From Actinomycetales bacterium Actino_02 (GTDB lineage Bacteria; Actinomycetota; Actinomycetes; Propionibacteriales; Propionibacteriaceae): a stretch of DNA of 64,000 nt. Positions 26,964 through 34,505 of this stretch are shown here, piece after piece (positions within the stretch are counted from its first letter, which is position 1; each line of letters opens with the position of its first letter). Location of the stretch: NCBI GenBank assembly GCA_001603275.1, contig LUYM01000012.1:1-64000 (forward strand), in the 5' to 3' direction. The position numbers and the translations under genes are program-made. The notes under the pieces were generated by a model. That model saw only the letters and a program-made list of their open reading frames with translations. It was not told where the DNA came from and ran no database searches.

Positions 26964-27663
26964 TCACCCGGACCTGCCTGCTCCATCGCGCGAATCGTAT
27001 CGAGGGGAGGTGTCGGACGCGGCCACGTTGCTGTTGGTTCGGCACGGCCGGACGGCGTGGAACCGAAGCGGTCGCTGGCACGGCCAGGCCGATGTCCCAC
27101 TGGACGAGCTGGGCGTCCGACAGGCGCAGGGACTCGCTCCGCAGATCGCGCGGCTATGCCCGGACCGGGTGGTCACCTCGCCGCTCATCCGCGCGCGCAG
27201 GACGGCGCAGACCCTGGCCATGGCATTGGGCCACGATGTCGAGCTGGGGTCCGACGACCGGCTGAAGGAGGTGGACGTCGGCACCTGGGAAGGCCTCGTC
27301 GACGCCGAGGTGGCTGCGCTGGATCCCGAGTTCCCGGGTTCGCCTGCTGCCGACAGACGATTCTCCGAGACTGGGGAGCGCCCCTCTGAGTGTGCCGCCC
27401 GGGTGGCGGCGGCACTGCGCGACCTGGCGAGATCCCACCCCGGGCAGACTGTCCTCGTGGTCAGTCACGCGTATGCGATCAAGGTGGGGGTGGGGGCGCT
27501 CCTGGGCTGGGATCTGCCCGCGACCAATGCTCTGCCTGCGCCGTACAACTGTGCCTACGCAGAGCTCCGCGGCCGCGCGGACGGACCGTGGTCGCTGGTC
27601 TCGTGGAACGTCGAGGACCCGCACGTGCCACTGCAGCGTCTCGGTGAGGTCCACGTGGTGTAG
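26938..27663 (+). CDS. histidine phosphatase superfamily (phosphoglycerate mutase-like) protein
   Basis: A cytoplasmic phosphatase of about 240 residues. The catalytic RHG motif is in LLLVRHGRTAWNRSGRWHG, a second arginine in TSPLIRARRTAQT, and a distal histidine in VVSHAYAIKVG. It resembles CobC/GpmB-type broad phosphatases. The start is uncertain: ATG 26938 and ATG 26947 both lie inside the upstream gene, and GTG 27010 is possible. It is the last gene of the operon and may dephosphorylate a pathway intermediate or relieve sugar-phosphate stress. A strong terminator follows 7 bp after the stop. Confidence 0.82.
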   Translation: MGAMIASSDHPDLPAPSRESYRGEVSDAATLLLVRHGRTAWNRSGRWHGQADVPLDELGVRQAQGLAPQIARLCPDRVVTSPLIRARRTAQTLAMALGHDVELGSDDRLKEVDVGTWEGLVDAEVAALDPEFPGSPAADRRFSETGERPSECAARVAAALRDLARSHPGQTVLVVSHAYAIKVGVGALLGWDLPATNALPAPYNCAYAELRGRADGPWSLVSWNVEDPHVPLQRLGEVHVV

Positions 27664-27669
27664 TCGCGC

Positions 27670-27698
27670 AGGGCGAACAACCCCGCGTTGTTCGCCCT
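27670..27698 (+). terminator. operon terminator
   Basis: A perfect 11-bp stem, AGGGCGAACAA (27670-27680) with TTGTTCGCCCT (27688-27698), loop CCCCGCG, immediately after the phosphatase gene and between convergent genes. Confidence 0.75.
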
Positions 27699-27774
27699 AT
27701 GCCGTCCCGGTCGGACATCGTCGGCGCCGCTGAATCCGGCCGGGGCCGACCTCAGCGGCCGATCCTCGGCACGA

Positions 27775-29379
27775 TCAGGCGGGGATCGCCAGCGGCGCGC
27801 TGACCATCGAGACGGTGGCGTAGCCGGACAGCTTGCCGGTGACCCGGACGCTGATCTGAGTGCCGGCGTCGGCCGCAGTCAGCTTGTAGCTCGACTTTGT
27901 GGCCTTACGGATCACCGCACCGTCGCGCAGCCATTGGTAGCTGAGCTTGGTCTTCTTGGTCCAGGTTCCCGGGGTGGCCTTCAGGGTGGAGCCGACGACG
28001 GCTGAGCCGCTGACCGTCGGGGTTCCGGCGGTGGCGACCTTGGCGGTGGCTGAGCTCGTCCGGCTGATCACCGGGAAGTTCAGGTACTGCCCGCTCACCT
28101 TGACGGTGAGTCGCTTGCCCTTCTGGGCGGTGGTGAGCGTGAAGGTCTGCGCGGTCGCGTCCACGATCGCCTTGCCGTCGGCGTACCACTGGTAGCTGGG
28201 AACCGAGGCCGACTCCCAGGCTCCGGCGTCGGCGGTCACCTCGGACCCGACTGCCACGGTTCCACGAATCTGCGGCACCGAGCTGCGCAGCAGCGGCCAG
28301 CTCGTCGGGGACGTTGCGGTCACCCAGTAGTTGCCCACGTGGCTGGTCACTCGGACCTGGAGCTGGGCGTGCAGGTCGGCCGATCCCGGCGTGTAGGTCT
28401 TCTTCGTGGCCTTGGGGATCGTCACCCCGTCGCGCAGCCACTGGTAGCTGAAGGAAGCCTTCTTCCACTTCCCCGGCCCGACATCGGCCTTCTGCTCCAG
28501 CCCGATGCTCGGCGATCCCAGCACCCAGGGCGAGAGCAGGCCGGCGTTCTTGGACCCGCTGAAGGAGAGCAGGCTGACGTAGTGGGCCTCGGCCTTCAGC
28601 CGGGCTCCCTTGGGCATCTCACTGTCGACCGCGTAGCTGCCGGGACGCAGTTCCGGGAAGCTGAAGCGTCCGGCGCTGTCGGTGGTGAAGGACTCCAACT
28701 CGCCCCAGTAACCCGCGTCCATCCAAATGAACAGGGTGATCCAGCGTCCGGCAAGCGGCTTGCCCTTGGAGCTGGTGAGCGTGCCGCTGACCGTGTCCAG
28801 GTGATCCAGTTCGGCGTCGGCCTCGACCCCCGGGCCGTCAGCGGTGACGGTGATCACCGTGGCGCCCCACGAGCCGGAGTTGTGGTTCTTCCACCATTGA
28901 TCGATGAAGCCTTCGCCGGTGAACTCCAGCAGGTAGTCGCCGGCCGGCACAACGCCCAGGGAGTAGTAGCCGTAGGCGTCAGTGACGGCCGTCGCGACGG
29001 GGTCGCCACCGGAGCTGCCGCTATGCCAGAGCCTCACGGTGATGCCCTCGACTCCATCGCCGGAGTAGGTCTCCCAGGCGTGGCCGTAGACGGACGGCTC
29101 GGTTGCCGGGTCGTCCGCGGTCGCGCTGACCCGGCTGCTCTGGACGGCTCGGCTGGCGTCGAGGCTCCTGTGCTCGCTGGCGGCCCCCACCGGCCGGGTC
29201 CGCACGCGGTGATCCACCGGCGGAGCAGCCAGCTGCGGGCTGGCGCTGCTCGCCGCGGGCCGGGTTGGCCGGGGATCAGTGGTGTCCTCCGCCTGAGCGG
29301 GGAGCGTCGAGCCGACCGCGAATGAGAAGGCGAGAAGGGTGGATGCGAAGACGCAAGCGAGTCTGGTCGACCGTGACAT
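27775..29379 (-). CDS. secreted protein with carboxypeptidase-regulatory and Ig-like repeats
   Basis: A 534-residue exported protein. The Sec signal peptide MSRSTRLACVFASTLLAFSF ends near AQA-ED. Two carboxypeptidase-regulatory-like/CnaB-type beta-sandwich domains follow (about residues 90-170 and 195-290; DAYGYYSLGVVPAGDYLLEF, DSAGRFSFPELRPGSY). Three Ig-like repeats come next, each with a SYQWLRDG-type core and SYKLTAADAG-type strand. There is no LPXTG sorting signal and no catalytic domain, so it is probably a secreted or wall-associated binding protein. It is monocistronic, flanked by a terminator on the 3' side. Confidence 0.85.
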   Translation of the reverse strand: MSRSTRLACVFASTLLAFSFAVGSTLPAQAEDTTDPRPTRPAASSASPQLAAPPVDHRVRTRPVGAASEHRSLDASRAVQSSRVSATADDPATEPSVYGHAWETYSGDGVEGITVRLWHSGSSGGDPVATAVTDAYGYYSLGVVPAGDYLLEFTGEGFIDQWWKNHNSGSWGATVITVTADGPGVEADAELDHLDTVSGTLTSSKGKPLAGRWITLFIWMDAGYWGELESFTTDSAGRFSFPELRPGSYAVDSEMPKGARLKAEAHYVSLLSFSGSKNAGLLSPWVLGSPSIGLEQKADVGPGKWKKASFSYQWLRDGVTIPKATKKTYTPGSADLHAQLQVRVTSHVGNYWVTATSPTSWPLLRSSVPQIRGTVAVGSEVTADAGAWESASVPSYQWYADGKAIVDATAQTFTLTTAQKGKRLTVKVSGQYLNFPVISRTSSATAKVATAGTPTVSGSAVVGSTLKATPGTWTKKTKLSYQWLRDGAVIRKATKSSYKLTAADAGTQISVRVTGKLSGYATVSMVSAPLAIPA

Positions 29380-29569
29380 TGGGGGCTCTCTGTGGGACTG
29401 CTGTGGAATCTAGCAGCCCTAGTCAGCTCCCTGATAAACGCTTCTGGAACTGGCCGCGAAATGGCCGCGGCCGTCCGCCCCGGCGAGCCGTGGTGACCGA
29501 GGTCGCCCCGGTGGAGACGTCCGGCTGCGACCCGGCGTCCATACTGGAGGTGACCAGAGGGGGACGGCC

Positions 29570-30394
29570 ATGGGCAAAACCATCGTGATCACCGGGGCCA
29601 GCGACGGGATCGGGGCAGCGGCCGCCGCGCGACTGGCGGCGTCCGGGCACCAGGTGGTGGTCGTCGGACGGTCGCCGGCCAAGACCAAGCAGGTCGCCGA
29701 GGCGATCGACGCCGACTATTTCGTGGCCGACTTCACCGAGCTCGCCCAAGTGCGCTCGCTGGCCGCCGAACTGCTGGCCGAGTATCCGCGGATCGACGTG
29801 CTGGCCAACAATGCCGGTGGCCAGTTCGGAGCCCGGACGACCACCGTGGACGGCCATGAGAAGACCTTCCAGGTGAACCATCTGGCACCGTTCCTGCTGA
29901 CCACGCTGCTGCTTGAGCGGCTGGTCGAGTCGCGGGCGAGCGTGGTGAACACCTCCAGCATCGGCAGCAAGCTGTACGGCCACGTCGATCTGGCCGACCT
30001 GGACTCCGAGCGGCATTACGGGGCGTCTCGGGCCTACTGCACGTCCAAGCTGGAGAACGTTCTGTTCACCAAGGAACTGCATCGCCGCTACGCCGACAAG
30101 GGGATTTCGACGGTCGCCTTCCACCCCGGCGTGATCGCCTCGAACTTCGCTCACGAGGCAACCAACCTGATGGGCCTGCTGTATCGGACCCGGCTGCGCA
30201 ACCTGCTGACCAGCTCGCAGACCGCCGGTGGTTTCCTTGCCTTCTTCGCCGAGGGGACGCCCGGACGCGACTGGATTCCCGGGCAGTACTACGAGAAGAC
30301 CCGGCTGGCCACCCCGGCGAAGCAGGCCAACGACGCAGCTCTGGCCAAGGCGTTGTGGCAGCGCAGCGCGGAACTGGTCGCCGCGTCTGCCTAG
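29570..30394 (+). CDS. short-chain dehydrogenase/reductase
   Basis: A 274-residue classical SDR. The NAD(P) motif is VITGASDGIGAAAAARLA (Rossmann GxxxGxG), with an NNAG loop (VLANNAGGQFG), a catalytic serine in NTSSIGS and the YxxxK pair in AYCTSKLENV. The substrate loop resembles retinol-dehydrogenase-like SDRs (FHPGVIASNF). The substrate is unknown. ATG 29570 follows GGGGGAC. Its stop lies 3 bp from the stop of the convergent redoxin gene, inside a palindrome CCTAGCC/GGCTAGG at 30397-30410. Confidence 0.88.
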   Translation: MGKTIVITGASDGIGAAAAARLAASGHQVVVVGRSPAKTKQVAEAIDADYFVADFTELAQVRSLAAELLAEYPRIDVLANNAGGQFGARTTTVDGHEKTFQVNHLAPFLLTTLLLERLVESRASVVNTSSIGSKLYGHVDLADLDSERHYGASRAYCTSKLENVLFTKELHRRYADKGISTVAFHPGVIASNFAHEATNLMGLLYRTRLRNLLTSSQTAGGFLAFFAEGTPGRDWIPGQYYEKTRLATPAKQANDAALAKALWQRSAELVAASA

Positions 30395-30397
30395 CCC

Positions 30398-31012
30398 CTA
30401 GCCGGCTAGGTGCGAACGAACCTGGCTGAGCAGCTCGTCCGGCGAGAGCCACATGGACGGGTACTCGCCGTACCACCGCTGGATTCCGGTCGCGTCGATC
30501 AGGACGAAGCTGTGGCCCGGCAGCCCTGCGTGCATGCCTTTGCCGAGCGTGCCGTACGCCTTCGAAACCGTGCCGTCGTCGAGCAGGAACGGAGTGCGAA
30601 CTCCGTAGTGCTGGAGGTCGGCGGAGATCTCGGCCTTGCTGTTCATGACGATCGGCAGGACGCTCAATCCGAGCGCATCGAAGTCGGCCCTGCGCTTCTC
30701 GATCTCGCCCATCTGCAGGATGCAGGCTCCACAGCCGGCACCCTCGTTGAAGTAGAGCAGAACGGGCTTGCCCCGCAGCGCCGAGAGGCGGACGGTCGTG
30801 TCATCGGTGGTCGGCAGGCTGAAGTCGGCAGCCACGGTGCTGCTGCTCGCGGAGACACTCTGCGAGGTGACCAGCATCACCGCGACGATCGCCACGACTG
30901 TGACGGCGGCCAGCCAGCCGATCCCGCGGACGATCCTGGCCTGCCGGTGCTGGCTCTGGGCGGCGGCCTGTTGACGGGCGTGAAGCTCTTGGCGAGCGGT
31001 GGTGTTCGACAT
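30398..31012 (-). CDS. membrane-anchored thioredoxin-fold redoxin (TlpA/AhpC-TSA-like)
   Basis: A 204-residue protein with a cytoplasmic N-terminus and one transmembrane anchor (IGWLAAVTVVAIVAVMLV, about residues 32-49). A periplasm-facing redoxin domain follows, with an active-site CGAC dithiol in NEGAGCGACILQMGEIEK. The domain ends SFVLIDATGIQRWYGEYPS, as in AhpC/TSA-type peroxiredoxins. It lies 15 bp downstream of the CcdA-like electron carrier gene, which probably keeps it reduced. Likely roles are oxidative or copper-related thiol repair of exported proteins, or cytochrome c maturation. Confidence 0.85.
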   Translation of the reverse strand: MSNTTARQELHARQQAAAQSQHRQARIVRGIGWLAAVTVVAIVAVMLVTSQSVSASSSTVAADFSLPTTDDTTVRLSALRGKPVLLYFNEGAGCGACILQMGEIEKRRADFDALGLSVLPIVMNSKAEISADLQHYGVRTPFLLDDGTVSKAYGTLGKGMHAGLPGHSFVLIDATGIQRWYGEYPSMWLSPDELLSQVRSHLAG

Positions 31013-31027
31013 GGTGATTCCTTGAGG

Positions 31028-31963
31028 TCAGTGGCAGTGAGGGGCGGTCTCGGCTGCGGCGTCCGGAGCTTCGGCAGGCACGGCATCAGCCGGCGATGGT
31101 CGCGCGGTGCGGAGCCGTCCGATCAGCGTGGCCCAGATGAAGAACCCGGCCAGGCCGAGCAGGCCCAACCCGAGAATCGGCTCGGGTACCGGGGCGAGCC
31201 AGGCCTCAATCGAGGCGAACCAGCCGGCCAGCGCCCGACCGGTGGCCACCTGGAGTTCAGGGCCGCTGGTCATCTGGCCGGTGTTGGCCAGATAGATGAC
31301 GAAGCCGCCCATCACGGCGAAGCCGATCGCGACCGCGAGGTTCACCGTGTTGGTGGCCAGGCTCCAACGCCCGGCCCGAAGGCGGACGGCCCTAGCTACG
31401 AGCGGGCGGTTGCGCAGCCCGGTGGCGTCCCAGATCAGCGCCATCACGAACAGCGGGAACACCATGCCGAACACGTAGGCCAAGCCCAGGCCAACTCCGC
31501 CGATCGGGTTGCCGGCCAGCGCCGACAGGGTCATCACGCCGATCAGGACCGGCGCGCAGCAGCTGGAGGCGATGCCGCTGAAGACGCCGAGGGCGAAGAA
31601 GCTCGCGCCGTCGCCTCGGCTGGTGTCGGGGCTGCGCAGAAAGCTGGGCAGGCTCCACATCCGCCCGGAGAGGGTGAGCACGGCCAGGACGAGCATCAGA
31701 ACCCCACCGGCCCAGTACAGAACTGTGTGGTACTTGGCGATGGCTGCGGCGATCAGGCTCACCCCGACCGTGATCGGCACCAGGATCGAGGCCAACCCGG
31801 CGGAGAACAAGAAGGTCAGCGGCAGCAATCGCCAGCGCCGATTCTTCACGGCGCCGGCCAGGTAGCTCGGAGCGAGGAACACGATGCAACACGGGGCGAA
31901 CAGGGCGACGCCGCCGGCGAAGAAGGCGGCCAGCACACCACCGGTGGTCAGCAGGTCACCCAC
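31028..31963 (-). CDS. CcdA/DsbD-like transmembrane electron carrier
   Basis: A 311-residue polytopic protein of the DsbD/CcdA family, which moves reducing equivalents from cytoplasmic thioredoxin to extracytoplasmic thiols. Two membrane-embedded cysteine motifs are visible: ALFAPCCIVFLAPSY in the first helix and IASSCCAPVLIGVMT in a mid-protein helix, each with a proline beside the cysteines. The C-terminus ends AAETAPHCH. The GTG start overlaps the glutaredoxin-like gene by 8 bp. The Pro-Cys-Cys arrangement differs from the usual spaced cysteine pair of CcdA, so partner specificity may be unusual. Confidence 0.85.
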   Translation of the reverse strand: MGDLLTTGGVLAAFFAGGVALFAPCCIVFLAPSYLAGAVKNRRWRLLPLTFLFSAGLASILVPITVGVSLIAAAIAKYHTVLYWAGGVLMLVLAVLTLSGRMWSLPSFLRSPDTSRGDGASFFALGVFSGIASSCCAPVLIGVMTLSALAGNPIGGVGLGLAYVFGMVFPLFVMALIWDATGLRNRPLVARAVRLRAGRWSLATNTVNLAVAIGFAVMGGFVIYLANTGQMTSGPELQVATGRALAGWFASIEAWLAPVPEPILGLGLLGLAGFFIWATLIGRLRTARPSPADAVPAEAPDAAAETAPHCH

Positions 31964-32267
31964 GGCGGGCCACCTCCGCGCCGATCAAGCCGCGGCGTCG
32001 CAGGAGGGCCTCGAGCTTTCGTCGAGGGAGCCGTCCGGCTGAGAAGTAGCTGCTATCGACAAGCACCAGCGGATTCATCGCCGGACGATGTCGCGCGATC
32101 AGGATGCGACCGAGATCGGAGGTTGCCGCCACCACCTCGAGCCTGATCGGGACCCCGGCGTCGATCAGCGCGCGTAGCGCCGTGAGGGCTTCGTCGCAGA
32201 AGTGGCAGCCGGAGGCAGTGACCAGGGTCACGACCGGAGCCGAGTCGTACAGTGCGTCCGCGCTCAT
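31956..32267 (-). CDS. glutaredoxin-like thiol-disulfide protein
   Basis: 103 residues from ATG 32267, which overlaps the upstream stop as ATGA. A thioredoxin-fold beta strand VVTLVTASGCHFCDEALTAL carries an active-site CHFC dithiol. A cis-Pro segment (AMNPLVLVD) and a basic C-terminus (RLPRRKLEALLRRRG) follow. It is probably the cytoplasmic or membrane-proximal partner of the CcdA-like carrier encoded next. A longer upstream frame is a shadow of the small membrane protein gene. Confidence 0.82.
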   Translation of the reverse strand: MSADALYDSAPVVTLVTASGCHFCDEALTALRALIDAGVPIRLEVVAATSDLGRILIARHRPAMNPLVLVDSSYFSAGRLPRRKLEALLRRRGLIGAEVARRG

Positions 32268-32521
32268 CGCAGCTCGCCTTCCGGACGGGCGGGGGCCGGC
32301 TCGGCGTCGCGGGCCGCGGAGTCGTCGAGGGGGAAGCTCGGCTGCTGCCAGACCGGGCCCGGCAACGGCTGAGGGGCCGGCGGCTGGACGTCCTGGCGGT
32401 GTGGCTGACTCACGCCGATGGCCGTGACCGTCCACCAGACGGCGCCCCAGATCAGGGCGACCGCGATCGCGCCGAAGATCCACGCAGCGCCTATTCCCAT
32501 TCCTGTGTAGCCCATCATCAC
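32264..32521 (-). CDS. small single-pass membrane protein
   Basis: 85 residues: MMMGYTGMGIG, then a Trp-rich transmembrane helix (about residues 12-36, AAWIFGAIAVALIWGAVWW), then a hydrophilic Pro/Gln-rich tail ending RPEGELR. No family was recognised. It is the first gene of the minus-strand thiol-redox operon (this, glutaredoxin-like, CcdA-like, redoxin). Its stop overlaps the next start by 4 bp, which argues that it is translated. It may be an accessory or assembly subunit. Confidence 0.7.
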   Translation of the reverse strand: MMMGYTGMGIGAAWIFGAIAVALIWGAVWWTVTAIGVSQPHRQDVQPPAPQPLPGPVWQQPSFPLDDSAARDAEPAPARPEGELR

Positions 32522-32593
32522 CGGGCATCTCCTGAGCTGTTCACGTAGTCAGCCAAGCTGGGCTGTGCCTACAGAACCCCGAAGGAACCATGA

Positions 32594-32615
32594 AGAAACG
32601 CTGTAGTTGGTTTCT
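32594..32615. promoter_or_regulatory. inverted repeat between redox operon and two-component genes
   Basis: AGAAAC (32594-32599), 10 bp, GTTTCT (32610-32615): a perfect inverted repeat in the ~135-bp divergent region between the redox operon and the response regulator gene. A similar pair (AGAAAC, then GTTTGC) occurs at about 36803-36820, upstream of the membrane gene divergent from copB. It is a possible response-regulator site, weakly supported. Confidence 0.3.
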
Positions 32616-32656
32616 GGTCTTGGGGGACCCGCCTCGTCTGCGGGCATGATTGCGGC

Positions 32657-33364
32657 ATGAGTGAATCCGCCGGCTCCACTCCCGCCCACGTCCTGGTGGT
32701 CGACGACGAGACAGTGCTGGCCGGCATGGTCGCGAACTACCTGCAGCGAGCGGGATTCCGTACCAACATCGCCCACGACGGAGTCCGGGCAGTGGAGCTG
32801 GCCTTGGCCGATCGCCCCGATGTCGTCATCTTGGACCTCGGCCTGCCCGGCAAGGACGGGCTGCAGGTCTGCCAGGAGATTAGGCGCTCGTCGGACTGCT
32901 ACATCTTGATGCTGACCGCCCGCAACGAGGAGCTCGACATGCTTGTCGGGCTCTCTTCGGGGGCCGACGACTACATGACTAAGCCGTTCAGCGCCCGCGA
33001 GCTGGTTGCCCGAGTCCAGGTGCTGTTGCGTCGGCCTCGTGCCGATCGGGTTGTCGAGGAGCCGCCGCGGCAGATCGGAGCGCTGCGGCTCGACCCCGCA
33101 GGTCGTCGCGTCTACGTGGACGATACCGAGGTCGAGCTCACCCGGACCGAGTTCGACCTCCTCGATGTGCTGTCGGCCCGTGCGTCCACGGCGTTCACGC
33201 GGCGCCAGCTGGTCGATGCGGTGTGGGGAGTGGACTGGGTCGGCGATGAACACCTTGTGGACGTCCACATCGGCCACCTGCGTCGCAAGCTGGCTGCTGT
33301 CGCCGACCTGCCGTTCGTCGACACCGTGCGGGGCGTCGGATATCGGATGGGCCCGGGCCGGTGA
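32657..33364 (+). CDS. OmpR/PhoB-family response regulator
   Basis: A 235-residue two-component regulator. The receiver domain starts HVLVVDDETVLAG (acidic pocket) with the phospho-accepting Asp in DVVILDLGLPGKDG, Thr in LMLTARNEE and Lys in YMTKPFSARELVA. The C-terminal winged helix (from about residue 135) contains ELTRTEFDLLDVL and HIGHLRRKL, ending GVGYRMGPG. Its stop overlaps the histidine kinase start (GTGA). Context between the thiol-redox operon and the copper ATPase suggests a role in metal or envelope stress. Confidence 0.95.
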   Translation: MSESAGSTPAHVLVVDDETVLAGMVANYLQRAGFRTNIAHDGVRAVELALADRPDVVILDLGLPGKDGLQVCQEIRRSSDCYILMLTARNEELDMLVGLSSGADDYMTKPFSARELVARVQVLLRRPRADRVVEEPPRQIGALRLDPAGRRVYVDDTEVELTRTEFDLLDVLSARASTAFTRRQLVDAVWGVDWVGDEHLVDVHIGHLRRKLAAVADLPFVDTVRGVGYRMGPGR

Positions 33365-34476
33365 AAGCCCCGGCTCGCCCTGGCAGCCTGGCCACCAGGC
33401 TTCTCATGTCGCAGGTCGCGGTGTCGTTGGCGATGGCACTGACCATGATCGTGGTCGCGGTGATCGCCGGACCGCCGCTGTTCGAGGCGCACATGCGTCA
33501 GGCCGGCCACGAGAGCCCGAACGTCCTCGTCCACTCCGAAGAGGCCTTCAATACCGCCGGCACGCTAGCCCTTCTGATTGGGCTGCTGATTGCGGCGACC
33601 GGCTCGATCGTTGTCAGCGTGGTGATCACCAGGCGACTGCGGCACTCCCTGGATGACCTCGGGGCTGCCGCCGCGCGGATTTCGGACGGCGATTACGCCC
33701 AGCGGGTCACCCACGCCGACTCCCGCGAGCTGGCCAGCCTTGCCGACAGCTTCAACGCGATGGCCGCTCAACTCGACTCCATCGAGGCTAGCCGCCGCCG
33801 ACTGCTCACCGACCTTGCTCACGAGATACGCACGCCGCTGGCCAGCATGGACGTCTGCGTGGAGAGCCTCGAGGACGGCGCAATCGAACCCGGTCCGCAG
33901 GCGTGGCAGATCCTCCACGGTCAGATCGAGCGGATCGCGCGCCTCACCGACGACCTCGGCCAGGTGTCGGCCGCGGAAGAGGGCCGGCTGGACCTCGTCC
34001 TTGAGTCGGTGGACGCATACGAGCTGGCCGGCGAGGCCGTCTTGGCGGCGAGCGAGAGCTACGAGCGCAAGGGAGTGCGGCTGGTGCTCGCGCCGAACGG
34101 TGGTGAGGCCGAGGTGCGCGCTGATTCGACTCGGATCGGCCAGGTGCTCGGCAATCTGCTGTCCAACGCGCTACGGCACACCCCGGCCGGCGGACGGGTG
34201 GACGTCCGGGTGTTGACCGAGGCTGATGCCGTGGTGATCGAGGTTGCCGACACCGGGGACGGCATTGCCGCCGAGCACCTGCCACACATCTTCGAGCGCT
34301 TCTACCGGGCCGATACCGCTCGTGATCGGGACAGCGGCGGCACCGGCGTTGGGCTGGCGATCAGCCGGGCCATCGCATTGGCCCACGGTGGGCAGCTGAC
34401 CGCCGCGAGCGTCGGTCCCGGAACGGGAGCGACGCTGAGCCTGAGGCTTCCGCGTGCGCTGCGACTGCCCGGCTGA
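33361..34476 (+). CDS. HAMP-type sensor histidine kinase
   Basis: A 371-residue membrane sensor. A first transmembrane helix lies at about residues 14-36 and a second at about 60-82 (ALLIGLLIAATGSIVVSVVI). The extracytoplasmic loop between them is very short (~25 residues) and contains His/Met (AHMRQAGHESPNVLVH). A HAMP domain follows, then the phospho-acceptor box LTDLAHEIRTPLASM and the ATPase boxes (LLSNALRHTPAGG; VADTGDGIAAEHLP; GGTGVGLAISRAIA). The short loop suggests intramembrane sensing or metal binding close to the membrane. It partners the response regulator it overlaps. Confidence 0.94.
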   Translation: MKAPARPGSLATRLLMSQVAVSLAMALTMIVVAVIAGPPLFEAHMRQAGHESPNVLVHSEEAFNTAGTLALLIGLLIAATGSIVVSVVITRRLRHSLDDLGAAAARISDGDYAQRVTHADSRELASLADSFNAMAAQLDSIEASRRRLLTDLAHEIRTPLASMDVCVESLEDGAIEPGPQAWQILHGQIERIARLTDDLGQVSAAEEGRLDLVLESVDAYELAGEAVLAASESYERKGVRLVLAPNGGEAEVRADSTRIGQVLGNLLSNALRHTPAGGRVDVRVLTEADAVVIEVADTGDGIAAEHLPHIFERFYRADTARDRDSGGTGVGLAISRAIALAHGGQLTAASVGPGTGATLSLRLPRALRLPG

Positions 34477-34505
34477 GCTGAGACGTACACGGCCCTCCGG
34501 ACGGC

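Noticed and set aside
30410-32146. 578-codon plus-strand ORF opposite the redox operon
   Set aside because: Gln/Gly/Arg-rich shadow of four overlapping real genes with CXXC motifs.
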